A DNA stretch of 64,000 bases from Oceanococcus sp. HetDA_MAG_MS8 (GCA_019192445.1 JAHCMK010000004.1:248001-312000); one strand, 5' to 3'. Counted from the stretch's first letter, positions 27,908 through 37,108 are shown. Notes: generated by a model not told the origin, from the sequence alone. Numbers and translations: made by a program.

Positions 27908-28142
27908 TTCTATGATTCGCAGTCGAAGTGGCCGTGGAGCCTAATGACATTCGCTCGGGGACTCAAGCAGCGCATCCCCTGGGGTTTTTCTGGCTGAGCG
28001 CTACCAATGCTCCCTACAACGGTTCCCCGGCTTAGCGGGATGATCCCGCCTATGTCCCATGCACCGCGTTCGGATTGCCGAAGTCTTGCACCCACAGAAG
28101 AACTGCTAGAGCATGCGCACACCTTCAACGGGATGTTCGTAG

Positions 28143-29498
28143 ATGCAACGGCACGGCTTTTGGCTACAGCTTCGACTGTTTTTGCGGCACCGAAGTGCGC
28201 GCACTCATGTGGTCCTGGGCTACTCCATGTATATGCTCTTGGGCTGGGCCTTGCTCGCGACACCATGGGCCCGGGAGGACGGCCAGACCGTCGCTGCCAT
28301 CGATCACCTGTTCATCGCTGCATCAGCCGTATCCACCACAGGCCTGGTATCAATCAGCCCGGCAGATAGCTACAGCTTTTTTGGCGAAATTGTCATTTTG
28401 CTTCTGATCCAGGCCGGAGGCATTGGCTACATGACCTTAGGTTCGGTGTTCGTCCTGTCCATCTCCCACCACTGGCACCGCCGCCAAGACAATCTGGTAC
28501 GCACCACATTCACATTGCCCAAAGAGTTCGACACCCGGCGGTTTGTACTGAACGTCGTCGTGTTTACGCTGGTCATTGAAGGGCTTGGTGCCGTCGCGCT
28601 CTGGGCAATGTTTCGACATCTCGAGGTACCGAACGCGCTTTGGCAAGCCCTTTTTCATGCAGTCTCTGCTTTTTGTACGGCGGGGTTTTCGCTATTCAAC
28701 ACCAGCCTTGAAGCCTTTTCTGATCATATTGGTGTGAATATCGCCATTATGAGTCTCAGTCTTCTCGGCGCAGTAGGCTTCATTGTGATGAGCGACTGGT
28801 GGCTTGCGCTCACCCGCCGGGGTGGGCAGGTGGGCATTACAAGCCGAATCATTTTGCGAGCCACCTTTTGGGGCATTGCAATTGGCAGTGTGGTTCTGCT
28901 TGCTACTGACTCGGCACTCGCCCAACTTCCACCAACTGAGCGACTGCTGGCGGCAGTTTTTCAAACGGTTACCGCGTTGACCACGGTGGGGTTCAACACC
29001 TACCCCATCTCAGGCCTCACCGCCAGCTCCTTGCTGATTCTGATCATCGCGATGGTGATGGGTGCCTCGCCCAGTGGCACGGGTGGAGGACTGAAGTCCA
29101 CCACAGTCGCGAGTATCTTCTTCACAACCCGCGCACAGCTACGTGGCGAAGATGAGGTTCGGGTTTTTGGGCGCACACTGACCACGCCTCAACTGCGCCT
29201 GGCCTATGCGGGCCTCGGCTTTTACTTGGGCTTACTGCTGCTTGGAAGTTTTCTGCTGCTTCTGGTGGATTCGCAGGATTTTCTGAGCTTGGTTTTTGAG
29301 GCCGCCTCCGCCTTGGGCACCGTGGGATTGAGCTTAGGTGCAACCAGCGACCTCTCGACGCTGAGTAAATCCGTACTCGTCTTCTTGATGTGGGCGGGGC
29401 GCATCGGGCCAATCACCCTCGGGATGGCTCTGTTTGCCATGCGCAACTCATCCGACCCTCGGGAGAGTGATGGAGGTCCAGCTGATATCGCTCTGTGA
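28143..29498 (+). CDS. KtrB/TrkH-type potassium transporter
   Basis: Membrane K+ (or Na+/K+) transporter of the KtrB branch, 451 residues with about ten helices. The four pore-loop motifs are STTGLV, FCTAGFS, LTTVGFN and LGTVGLS, each with the filter Gly. GASPSGTGGGLKSTTVA is the cytoplasmic loop characteristic of KtrB. No KtrA (RCK) gene is adjacent, so it may use the distant TrkA (5306-6682) or a subunit outside the window. It is separate from the true TrkH at 3682-5172. It lies upstream of an MscS channel, a plausible osmotic pairing. Confidence 0.88.
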   Translation: MQRHGFWLQLRLFLRHRSARTHVVLGYSMYMLLGWALLATPWAREDGQTVAAIDHLFIAASAVSTTGLVSISPADSYSFFGEIVILLLIQAGGIGYMTLGSVFVLSISHHWHRRQDNLVRTTFTLPKEFDTRRFVLNVVVFTLVIEGLGAVALWAMFRHLEVPNALWQALFHAVSAFCTAGFSLFNTSLEAFSDHIGVNIAIMSLSLLGAVGFIVMSDWWLALTRRGGQVGITSRIILRATFWGIAIGSVVLLATDSALAQLPPTERLLAAVFQTVTALTTVGFNTYPISGLTASSLLILIIAMVMGASPSGTGGGLKSTTVASIFFTTRAQLRGEDEVRVFGRTLTTPQLRLAYAGLGFYLGLLLLGSFLLLLVDSQDFLSLVFEAASALGTVGLSLGATSDLSTLSKSVLVFLMWAGRIGPITLGMALFAMRNSSDPRESDGGPADIAL

Positions 29499-29612
29499 AT
29501 CTTGGACATGCTGAAATCCACGCCGGAGTGGCAATGGCATAGCGCACCATCCTGCAAAACACAGATCCGTTTGTATGGCTAGACTCAATGCCCGCCTGCA
29601 CATTTAGCCCTC

Positions 29613-30653
29613 ATGCTGTCGCTGCCTGATCTGTCGAGTTTCACACCGCTGATTGTTGCGGCCTGCATTGCCGCGCTACTGCTCATTGGCTTGCACCTGT
29701 GGCTGCGGCGGCATGCGCCCGCCAACCCTGAAGCTCACCTGCCCCGGCAAATCACGGTGATTGTGGCTTGGAGTGCGGCGGTCATTCTGCTGGTGCTCAC
29801 GCTGCCTATTTCGGAGTCGACGCGCGGGCAGTTATTGAGCCTGTTGGGCTTGATGTTAACGGCGCTGATTGCGTTGTCGTCCACCACCTTGGTGGCCAAT
29901 GCTATGGCGGGTTTACTGCTGCGCATCATCAACAGCTTCGGACCGGGGGACTTCATTCGCGTGGGCGAGCATTTTGGGCGGGTTTCCGAGCGGGGCTTGT
30001 TCCATACCGAAATACAAACCGAAGACCGCGACCTGATGACTCTGCCCAACATGCACTTGATCACAACGCCCGTGACGGTGGTGCATGAGGAGGGCACGAT
30101 TATTTCCAGCACGCTCTCGCTGGGCTATGACCTGCACCACCAACAAGTAGAAGATTGGCTGTGTGAAGCGGGTGCGCAGGCCGGGCTACTCGACCCCTTC
30201 GTGCAAATTCTGGAGTTGGGCGACTACTCTATTGTGTATCGCGTGGGTGGGCGCTTGGATGATGTCGGAAGCCTAATTACGGCGCGCTCGCAACTACGGG
30301 CAAGTATTCTCGACACCTTGCATGGAGCGGGAGTCGAGATTGTGTCCCCTGCATTCATGAACCAACGCCCGCAGCCTCCGGAACAGCGCGCCATTCCGCA
30401 GCAACCTGCGGCGAGGCAGGTCAAAACCTCAAAGGCAGAGTCGGCCGCAAAAGTCGAAGATATGGTCTTTGACAAGGCGGAGCAGGCTAGCCAAAAGCAA
30501 CAACAGCAGCTGCGGATCGATGCAATCCGTACTGAGCTAGAGGCCCTTCAAGGCGATGACCCTCGCAAACCGGCTCTTGAGGCGGAGCAACGCAGTCTGG
30601 AATTGTTGGTGGCCTCTGCCTCACCCTCTGAACAGCCCTCGCCCAAAAGCTAA
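29613..30653 (+). CDS. MscS-family mechanosensitive channel with a long C-terminal tail
   Basis: Small-conductance mechanosensitive channel family, 346 residues. Three N-terminal helices are seen, the third being the pore helix ALSSTTLVANAMAGLLLRI, followed by the MscS beta domain FGPGDFIRVGEHFGRVSERGLFHTE and TLPNMHLITTPVTVV. The last ~100 residues are an unusual Gln/Lys/Ala-rich segment, likely coiled coil (EQASQKQQQQLRIDAIRTEL). Its stop overlaps that of the convergent Lrp-type gene by three bases. A role in hypo-osmotic relief is inferred. Confidence 0.85.
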   Translation: MLSLPDLSSFTPLIVAACIAALLLIGLHLWLRRHAPANPEAHLPRQITVIVAWSAAVILLVLTLPISESTRGQLLSLLGLMLTALIALSSTTLVANAMAGLLLRIINSFGPGDFIRVGEHFGRVSERGLFHTEIQTEDRDLMTLPNMHLITTPVTVVHEEGTIISSTLSLGYDLHHQQVEDWLCEAGAQAGLLDPFVQILELGDYSIVYRVGGRLDDVGSLITARSQLRASILDTLHGAGVEIVSPAFMNQRPQPPEQRAIPQQPAARQVKTSKAESAAKVEDMVFDKAEQASQKQQQQLRIDAIRTELEALQGDDPRKPALEAEQRSLELLVASASPSEQPSPKS

Positions 30654-31111
30654 GCTCGCTCGTCCTTGGCAGACTCCATGACCACGAAAGTGCTGATGGA
30701 GCTCACCTGCGGCAGGGTGCCGAGCAGGTCGGTATGGAAGGTTTTGTAGGCGGCGAGATCGGCAGTTTCCACGCGAAGCAAATATTCAAAGGCGCCAGTG
30801 ACGTTGTGACATTCCAGCACTTCGGGGGCCTGTACGATGGAGCGTTCAAAGCCAAGCTGGGACTCTTTGGTGTGATTGGATAACCCAACAGCGATGTAGG
30901 CGGTAAAACCCACCCCCAGTGCAGCACGGTTAACCACGGCGCGATAGCCCTGAATCACCCCCAGGCGCTCTAGCTCTTGAACCCTGCGCAAACACGCCGA
31001 CGGCGAGAGGTTCACGCGCTGCGCCAGCTCGGCATTGGTCACTCGGCCATCAGCAAGCAGCTCATGCAATATTTGGTTGCTTTTTCTATCCAAATTAGCT
31101 GTTTGTTGCAT
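30650..31111 (-). CDS. Lrp/AsnC family transcriptional regulator
   Basis: Leucine-responsive-type regulator, 153 residues. The N-terminal helix-turn-helix is VTNAELAQRVNLSPSACLRRVQELE, and a C-terminal RAM ligand-binding domain contains YIAVGLSNH and HNVTGAFEYLLRV. ATG at 31111 gives the family start MQQTANLDRKSNQIL; a longer frame reads into the neighbour. It is divergent from a LysE-type exporter 63 bases away, the classic layout of an amino-acid-sensing regulator controlling its exporter. Confidence 0.93.
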   Translation of the reverse strand: MQQTANLDRKSNQILHELLADGRVTNAELAQRVNLSPSACLRRVQELERLGVIQGYRAVVNRAALGVGFTAYIAVGLSNHTKESQLGFERSIVQAPEVLECHNVTGAFEYLLRVETADLAAYKTFHTDLLGTLPQVSSISTFVVMESAKDERA

Positions 31112-31174
31112 TTTACTCCCGTATTTGCACAACTTTGCAAGCACATTCTGCCGTTTATTGCAGACAATATGTGC
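31112..31174. promoter_or_regulatory. Divergent lrp-like / lysE promoter region
   Basis: 63 bases between two divergent starts. It holds TTTGCACAACTTTGCAA, two TTGCA-type half sites ten bases apart, and further TTGCA words on either side, a pattern that could be the binding site of the adjacent Lrp-type protein. Assignment is inference. Confidence 0.45.
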
Positions 31175-31771
31175 ATGGACATGCACATTCTCTGGGGCCT
31201 CGTCGCCTTTTCCTTGGTCTCCTCCATCACGCCAGGCCCGAATAACCTCATGCTGATGGCCAGCGGAGCGAACTATGGTTTTCAACGATCCATTCCGCAC
31301 ATGCTGGGCGTCGCCATAGGCTTTGTGTTTATGGTGATGATGGTGGGGATGGGCTTAATGCAGCTCTTTGATGCCCTGCCCGCCAGCTATAGCGTACTGA
31401 AGGTTTTGAGCGTGACGTACTTGATCTACCTCGCCGTACGCATAGCAACGGCAAGCCCCAGCAGCTCAGCAGAACCCGCACAGGGGCGTCCTTTGAATTT
31501 TGGCCAGGCCGCGGCTTTTCAATGGGTCAACCCCAAAGCCTGGACCATGGCCCTGACCGCCATTTCCGTGTATGCACCCACGCGTGACCTGGGGGCTGTA
31601 TTGCTTGTCGCCGCCGTTTTCGGCCTCGTCAACCTACCTTCGGTCAGCTTATGGACGGTACTGGGTTACCAGCTCCAGCGCGTACTGGCCCAGCCCCGAC
31701 GCTTGCGGGCGTTTAACGTGGTGATGGCCATTTTGCTGGTGGGGTCACTTTACCCTGTACTCGAGCTGTAA
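31175..31771 (+). CDS. LysE family amino-acid exporter
   Basis: Inner-membrane exporter of the LysE/RhtB family, 198 residues and about six helices. SSITPGPNNLMLMASGANYG in the first part is the family motif, and FQWVNPKAWTMALTAI the second. Starts at ATG 31175 or 31181 both fit; the much longer frame upstream would run through the promoter and the neighbour. Divergent from the Lrp-type gene, which probably controls it. Substrate unknown, likely an amino acid. Confidence 0.92.
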   Translation: MDMHILWGLVAFSLVSSITPGPNNLMLMASGANYGFQRSIPHMLGVAIGFVFMVMMVGMGLMQLFDALPASYSVLKVLSVTYLIYLAVRIATASPSSSAEPAQGRPLNFGQAAAFQWVNPKAWTMALTAISVYAPTRDLGAVLLVAAVFGLVNLPSVSLWTVLGYQLQRVLAQPRRLRAFNVVMAILLVGSLYPVLEL

Positions 31772-31858
31772 TTGCTGTGCAGAACTTTAAAGCGGGGGCT
31801 GGCAGTCCATTGGCAGCGTGCATAGCCAGAGACCGCCACACCGCTGCGACGCCAACCC

Positions 31859-32329
31859 TCATGATTGCTGTGGGCGGGCAGGCTCCACTACCAAGGTGCC
31901 ACCCTCCACAGCGACTACAGTCACGGTCGCGCCCGCGGGCATGTCCGGCCCTTTGCAACGCCAACTGGTATCGCCGGCTTTAACCCGCCCCTGTCCGGCG
32001 ACAATGGCTGTCTGTACCACTAGCGTGCTGCCAACAAAGCGATCCTGGAGAGAGTTCACGGCTTTGCCGCTGGTATCCAGGCCACCTTCTGGAGGATGCT
32101 TACGCTCCCATAAACGGTAGCCGACCACAAAGCCCACGCTGATCACAGCAAACAAGAAGACCTCAGCCATCAGGCTTAAACCCAAGGCTGCGGTGATCAC
32201 TCCTACCAGGGCCGCCGCGAGGCCAAACCACATTAAGTACACGCCGGGAATCAAAGCCTCGGCAGCCATGAGCAACACGCCTAAACTGAGCCAGGTCCAG
32301 TGCGGGTGGCTACTCAACAACTCGATCAT
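31859..32329 (-). CDS. NfeD-like membrane protein
   Basis: Inner-membrane protein of the NfeD family, 156 residues: three hydrophobic segments (WLSLGVLLMAAEALIPGVYL, FGLAAALVGVITAALGLSL, VFLFAVISVGFVVGY), then a cytoplasmic or periplasmic OB-fold domain with LVGSTL-like FVGSTLVV and GDTSWRCKG. Such proteins pair with stomatin-type SPFH proteins in membrane microdomains, and here the SPFH gene is 48 bases upstream on the same strand. ATG at 32329 gives the normal start. Confidence 0.92.
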   Translation of the reverse strand: MIELLSSHPHWTWLSLGVLLMAAEALIPGVYLMWFGLAAALVGVITAALGLSLMAEVFLFAVISVGFVVGYRLWERKHPPEGGLDTSGKAVNSLQDRFVGSTLVVQTAIVAGQGRVKAGDTSWRCKGPDMPAGATVTVVAVEGGTLVVEPARPQQS

Positions 32330-32377
32330 GCTGCCTCCGGGGCGACATTGAAGGGGACCACATGCCCCAGCGTGCAA

Positions 32378-33277
32378 CTACTGCTTGGCATCCAGCAACT
32401 CTTTGATGCCATTGACGGAGCCAATAAGGTTACTGGCCTCCAGCGGCAGCATGATCACCTTTTGATTCTCGGCTGCGCCGATGGTTTCCAAGGCCTTGGT
32501 ATAGCCCTGCGCAATGAAGTATTGGATGGCGGTCTTGTCGCCATTCTTCACGGCCTCGCTCACCACTTCGGCGGCCTTGGCCTCGGCGGCAGCCAAGCGT
32601 TCGCGTGCCTCGGCATCTCGCCTCGCGGCTTCCAATCGGCCATCGGCCTCCAGAATTTGAGCTTGCTTCTCACCCTCAGCCCGCTTGATTTCAGCCTCCC
32701 GTAAACCTTCAGCCTCTAAAATTTGAGCCCGCTTCTTCCGCTCCGCCTGCATCTGCATGCTCATCGCCTGCACCAGCTGAGGATCGGGCTCCAGATCAGA
32801 GATTTCGACGCGGCGCACGCTGGTGCCCCAGGGGTCGGAGGCTTCATCCAGAATTGCCAGCAAGCGGGCATTCATGGTGTCGCGCGAGCTCAAGGCCTGG
32901 TCCAGATCCATCTCGCCAATCACTGAGCGAATGGAGGTAATGGCCAAATTGCTCAAGGCCCGATCCAGATCATTCACCTCATACGCGGCGCGGCTGGCAT
33001 CGTTAATCATGTAATACACCACGCCATTCACCGACACTGTGGCGTTGTCTTTAGTAATGACGGATTGAGCCGGAATATCGAGCACCTGTTCCATGATGTT
33101 GATCTTGCGACCTACGCGGTCCACAAAAGGAACAATCAAAGCTAGGCCCGGCTGCAAGGTGCGGGTATAGCGACCAAAGCGCTCTACGGTATAGCGATTA
33201 CCCTGCGGGACAATTTTGACCCCTGAGGCGATAATGACGACGGCCAGAACCATAACGGCCAGTACAAAAACTTCCAC
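32378..33277 (-). CDS. Stomatin-like SPFH-domain membrane protein
   Basis: Membrane-anchored SPFH/band 7 protein, 299 residues: one N-terminal helix (VFVLAVMVLAVVIIASG), then the SPFH domain starting KIVPQGNRYTVERFGRYTRTL. A long Ala/Glu coiled coil (EAEIKRAEGEKQAQILEADG) follows, and then a short C-terminal segment. It probably forms a ring with NfeD and scaffolds membrane proteins. I choose GTG 33277 because GAGGAG stands six bases before it, inside the extended frame from ATG 33295; the longer start would destroy that site. QmcA-like by similarity. Confidence 0.9.
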   Translation of the reverse strand: MEVFVLAVMVLAVVIIASGVKIVPQGNRYTVERFGRYTRTLQPGLALIVPFVDRVGRKINIMEQVLDIPAQSVITKDNATVSVNGVVYYMINDASRAAYEVNDLDRALSNLAITSIRSVIGEMDLDQALSSRDTMNARLLAILDEASDPWGTSVRRVEISDLEPDPQLVQAMSMQMQAERKKRAQILEAEGLREAEIKRAEGEKQAQILEADGRLEAARRDAEARERLAAAEAKAAEVVSEAVKNGDKTAIQYFIAQGYTKALETIGAAENQKVIMLPLEASNLIGSVNGIKELLDAKQ

Positions 33278-33406
33278 GGATAACTCCTCAGTCATGAGCC
33301 AGGGCAAAGCGCTCCCTTGCGCCATAGATTACTTGCTGAGCCATTTGCGCATCCAGCGACAGCTCCACTGGCCCGCTCGAGTTGTTATGTGGCTCTGCCC
33401 GCCGGA

Positions 33407-34609
33407 ATGACATCAAGCAGCGACAACTGGTCCCACGCGCTAAAGGAGCTAGGCCAGTGGTTAGACGCTCACGGCGAGCTCTGGCGGCCATCGCCCTTTG
33501 TGCACCCCAATCCAGCGTGGTTGCGGACACATCCGGAGCTGGGGCAGCAATGCATGGAGTACTCGGCGGAGCAGCTGGAGTCGCTGGCGAAGCGGCCCTA
33601 CAGCGAGCTGGATTGGCTGCAAGACCAGCTGCCACAGCTGGGCCCCCTACCCGCAGCATTGTCATTGGGGCTCAGAGAGCCTGCCCACCATCAGCCGCCA
33701 CAAACCCGAGCCGCGTCCGGCATTCCGGGGCGCAAGTGGGCACAAATTTGCGCCTTCGCCGAGCAGGTCCCGGCCGATGATCAGCCATTGCTGGACTGGT
33801 GCAGTGGCAAAGCCCACTTGGGCCGCCACCTCGCAGCAAGGGATGGCAGCGCACTCCATGCGGTGGAGCGCAACCCGGCGCTCTGCGAGCAGGGTCAAGA
33901 TTTGGCGCAGCGTCAGGGCCTGGAGTGTTCCTACCAAGTCGCCGATGTGCTGAATCAGCCCACAATCATTCCCGCTGGGGCCCATGTTGTGGCTTTGCAC
34001 GCCTGTGGCGACTTGCATCGCAGCCTGGCCAATCACCCACAACTGGATCAGGCCCAACACATCACGCTTGCTCCTTGCTGCTACCAACTTTGGCTACAGC
34101 AGCAATACCAACCTCTGTCAGCGGCTGCCCAAGGTCATGACCTACGTCTTAGCCGGAATCAAGTGCAATTGGCCGTACAGGATTTAGTCCATGCTCCTGC
34201 CAGGGAGCGCCGTGCTCACCAGACCATGGCCGCTTGGCGGCTAGCCTTTGACAGCCTGCAACGCGAACTTCGCGGGGTTGATGCTTACTGGCCGACACCT
34301 TCGCTTCCCCACCGGCAACTCAAGGATGGCTTCGCCGCCTTCATCCGCCGCTTAGCTAAGCTCAAAGACCTGAGTCTGCCAGCCTCACTGGACTGGGCGG
34401 CCTGGGAGACGCAGGGTTGGACGCGCTTAGAGCGTGCCCGCCGCCTACAAGTGGTCCGCCATGCGTTTCGCCGCCCCCTGGAAATATGGCTGGTCTTGGA
34501 TATTGCTCTGCGCTTGCAAGAGCGCGGCTTTAGCATGGAAATAACCACCTTTTGCCCGCGCCAGACCACACCAAGAAATTTACTTCTGCGTGGATATAGG
34601 CCGGACTAA
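33407..34609 (+). CDS. SAM-dependent methyltransferase (Methyltransf_32-like)
   Basis: Predicted methyltransferase of about 400 residues. The central domain has LLDWCSGKAHLGRHLAAR (SAM-binding loop), then VVALHACGDLHRSL and LAPCCYQL, the HACG and PCC signatures of the Methyltransf_32/METTL25-like family. The C-terminal 200 residues are helical with many Arg residues. The substrate is unknown; nucleic acid or protein are both possible. ATG at 33407 gives MTSSSDNWSHALKELG; a frame 30 codons longer overlaps the promoter of the divergent SPFH gene. A seven-base hairpin at 34622-34643 follows. Confidence 0.78.
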   Translation: MTSSSDNWSHALKELGQWLDAHGELWRPSPFVHPNPAWLRTHPELGQQCMEYSAEQLESLAKRPYSELDWLQDQLPQLGPLPAALSLGLREPAHHQPPQTRAASGIPGRKWAQICAFAEQVPADDQPLLDWCSGKAHLGRHLAARDGSALHAVERNPALCEQGQDLAQRQGLECSYQVADVLNQPTIIPAGAHVVALHACGDLHRSLANHPQLDQAQHITLAPCCYQLWLQQQYQPLSAAAQGHDLRLSRNQVQLAVQDLVHAPARERRAHQTMAAWRLAFDSLQRELRGVDAYWPTPSLPHRQLKDGFAAFIRRLAKLKDLSLPASLDWAAWETQGWTRLERARRLQVVRHAFRRPLEIWLVLDIALRLQERGFSMEITTFCPRQTTPRNLLLRGYRPD

Positions 34610-34814
34610 GACACACCATCCTGCGCCAATCGGGAGTGGCGCACGGGCTTAACCTGGCTTAACCCGGCCCAGCTCATCCCGGCAATCAACCGCTCAATCA
34701 ATACTGGCCTTCGCTTGCATCAGCATTTTGTAGATAGACGACTCATTGGCCATCCGCTATTTTTGTGATTGGAGAACAACTGCAGGCCTTAGGCATTGCA
34801 AAGCGGAGGGAACC

Positions 34815-36263
34815 TTGACTCGTTACCGCCCCAACTATTGGCTGGCTCTCGTCTGCATCACGCTGCTGAGCGGCTGTGACAACAATGAAACCGCGTCCAT
34901 CGTGAATAGCGGTTGGCGTAGCGCCAGCAGCGGCGAGATCCGGGTGGAGTTTGAAGGCTTCTCGCAATACTCCCAAAGCTTTGAACACTTTCGTGCGCTG
35001 TTACACGCCGAGGATGCCAATACAATTCTGGCCGACATCGACCTACTGCAAACGGGGGGCATCGCCGATTTTGGCAGCCCGCCTGAAGGTCCTGTTCATC
35101 TGAGTATTGCCGTGCAGTGGCGTGATGCCGACGCTTGGCTTTTGCAAAGTTTGCTGGAGTTTCCGCGCGGCCGCTATCGGGTGCCAGCCCCCGCTATTTC
35201 TCAGCTGCAAAACAGCGTGTTGATTGACGTAGACGTCGATGCTCAGGCCATCAATGGCGGTGCTACATCGGCTGGCGTGAGTGCTTCCGATTGGCTAGCC
35301 TCTCGCTCCTGGGCCATTCCCAGCAGCACCTCATTTACTTTTGAGGATTTCCCGGCGCGCCAAAGCCCGGGTGTGATCCTGGCCTGGGCTGCGGATGCCC
35401 AAGCGGATGAGGTGCTATTCAGCTTGCGGCGGGAAGATCAGCTGATTGCGAACAACCGCTATGTGATGGTTGTCGACCAAGCGGCCCAAGGCATTGATGT
35501 GAGCGAACGCGGGCCGAATACCGACGTTTACGGGTTTAGCTTCCTGCCCGACCTGGTCTACGGCCCCTTTGTATTTTTGGACAGCGGCTCGTCCACTGCC
35601 AGCCTGAACATTTTGACCGCTGAAGCCGGCGAACAAGTGGTCTTGTCTGCATCCCGACCAGCCGCCGAATCCGAGTTCAACTGGCTGCGCTTAGAGGGGG
35701 CACAAACACCCCCGCCCGTCTACACGCCATCCTTCTGGGAGGCGGCTGTGGACCTCGGCGACTACGATTCCAGCACCTACACCTTAGCCTTCAATCAAAC
35801 TGCGGCTGAGCCCGCGCTGTCTGCGTCTAGCTGCGGCGTGAGCATTCGCAACGACGTTGCCACGTGGTGCCTCTATGCCCCAGCCACACGGCAAGAGATC
35901 ACTGTCCCCCGTCTGCCAGCGGATTTAGCCGCCCAAGTCGACCGAGACCAATTACAGGGCATGCGTGAAAGCTTTCAGCTGGCGAGGGAGGATAACTATT
36001 CGAACTACTCGGCCTGGGTCCGCGACGCTGTGCAGCGCCGTGACAACATGGGCGGCGCCTCCTTACTCAGCGTCGCAGCGCAAATGTCCGCCGACATTCA
36101 GGAACCGAGCTGCCTAGTTGAGCTTCCGGCGCTTGGGCTTTGCCTCAACCTGCCCAGCACCATCGAGGCCCCTACGGCGCAGCGCAGACAAATTCCCCCG
36201 CACATTCACCGTCCCACGCTATTCCCCAGTGATGGCTATGCAGACGGCAGATCAGGACGGTAG
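34815..36263 (+). CDS. Lipoprotein of unknown function
   Basis: About 482 residues beginning MTRYRPNYWLALVCITLLSGC, a lipoprotein signal with lipobox LLSGC (Cys21). Residue +2 is Asp, which in enteric bacteria keeps lipoproteins in the inner membrane. The start is TTG 34815 with GGAGGG upstream; the ATG at 34746 would put a non-signal segment in front. The mature part is acidic, with several WxxA and DSS segments and three Cys near the middle and end (SSCGVS, ATWCLY, LGLCLN). I recognise no domain. Its neighbours are a methyltransferase and a degenerate receiver gene. Confidence 0.7.
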   Translation: MTRYRPNYWLALVCITLLSGCDNNETASIVNSGWRSASSGEIRVEFEGFSQYSQSFEHFRALLHAEDANTILADIDLLQTGGIADFGSPPEGPVHLSIAVQWRDADAWLLQSLLEFPRGRYRVPAPAISQLQNSVLIDVDVDAQAINGGATSAGVSASDWLASRSWAIPSSTSFTFEDFPARQSPGVILAWAADAQADEVLFSLRREDQLIANNRYVMVVDQAAQGIDVSERGPNTDVYGFSFLPDLVYGPFVFLDSGSSTASLNILTAEAGEQVVLSASRPAAESEFNWLRLEGAQTPPPVYTPSFWEAAVDLGDYDSSTYTLAFNQTAAEPALSASSCGVSIRNDVATWCLYAPATRQEITVPRLPADLAAQVDRDQLQGMRESFQLAREDNYSNYSAWVRDAVQRRDNMGGASLLSVAAQMSADIQEPSCLVELPALGLCLNLPSTIEAPTAQRRQIPPHIHRPTLFPSDGYADGRSGR

Positions 36264-36311
36264 CCACTCAAGAATTGGGCAGCACTCCAAGCTGCACAGG
36301 ACATTGCCCGG

Positions 36312-36698
36312 CTAGGCGGTAGCAGCATTCGTATGCGGCGCCACACCGACCAATAAGTGGCGCTGCAATTGCGGCATGCGGACGGGCTCCACCAGAGCCT
36401 CGTGGGCACCAATGGCGCGCGCCATTTCTGCATAGGCGGCGGCGGGTATATCGCCGTGGCGCGCCAAGGCCACCACCCGAGCTCCGGGATTGTGATGACG
36501 GGAAGCCTTGATGACCTCCACACCGCAAACGTCATCTAGGATGATCGATACCAAGACCAAATCCGGCTGGGTGGTTGCTGCCAAGTACACCGCCTCAGCG
36601 CCGCTATTGGCTTCGACTAGCTCACAATGATTCGCCCATTCCTGTCGCAGGTGGGCGCGCAGCTCTTGGTCGGTGACTGCGATAAGAATGCGCTTCAT
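36312..36698 (-). CDS. Degenerate receiver-domain protein (pseudo-receiver)
   Basis: Single-domain protein of 128 residues with the CheY-like fold order: MKRILIAVTDQELRAHL, then PDLVLVSIILDDVCGVEVI, then ARVVALARHG and HEALVEPVRMPQL. The phospho-accepting Asp is replaced by Ser51 (LVSIIL), the conserved Lys by Glu104 (VEPV) and the switch Thr/Ser by Ala. Only Asp10 of the acidic pair remains. It can hardly be phosphorylated in the normal way and probably works as a binding domain. No kinase is adjacent. Convergent with the lipoprotein gene. Confidence 0.8.
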   Translation of the reverse strand: MKRILIAVTDQELRAHLRQEWANHCELVEANSGAEAVYLAATTQPDLVLVSIILDDVCGVEVIKASRHHNPGARVVALARHGDIPAAAYAEMARAIGAHEALVEPVRMPQLQRHLLVGVAPHTNAATA

Positions 36699-37108
36699 GA
36701 CCGATCCTGCACAGCCCAGAGACGATGGGCAGTGACTCTGCAGACGGCGAAATCATTCTGTGTCATGCCAGCCCTCCATGGCCGGTAGTGAAATGTCGCT
36801 CATGCCCAGGCAAGGCCCAGGCTTTGAGTATCCTGGCGACTATATTGCGCCCTGCCACCTACCGTTTTCGCGAGCCCCTGTACGGAGGCCTTGCCCGCCG
36901 AAAGCGCCGATTCAGGTACGCCTGTTCCTACATTGTCGACTGAGGTTGTGGTCCTTGGCCCAGGGCTGGACATCCGCACACCAGTCACGTCATCCTCTAA
37001 CGAAATTTAGTCTAACGCTTTGCTAGCAGTGGTGCTTGTCGTAAATACATAGGGCCCGTTTACGACTACCATGGGCTCGTCTTCACGTATCGGCAGTCCG
37101 AATTCGCT
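36699..37108. promoter_or_regulatory. Intergenic region with an inverted repeat before araC-type gene
   Basis: 410 bases between divergent genes. The only clear structure is GTCGTAAA (37038-37045) and its exact complement TTTACGAC (37059-37066), 13 bases apart and about 43 bases before the regulator start. This is a good size for an operator of the adjacent AraC-type protein or another regulator. No gene is seen here. Confidence 0.5.
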
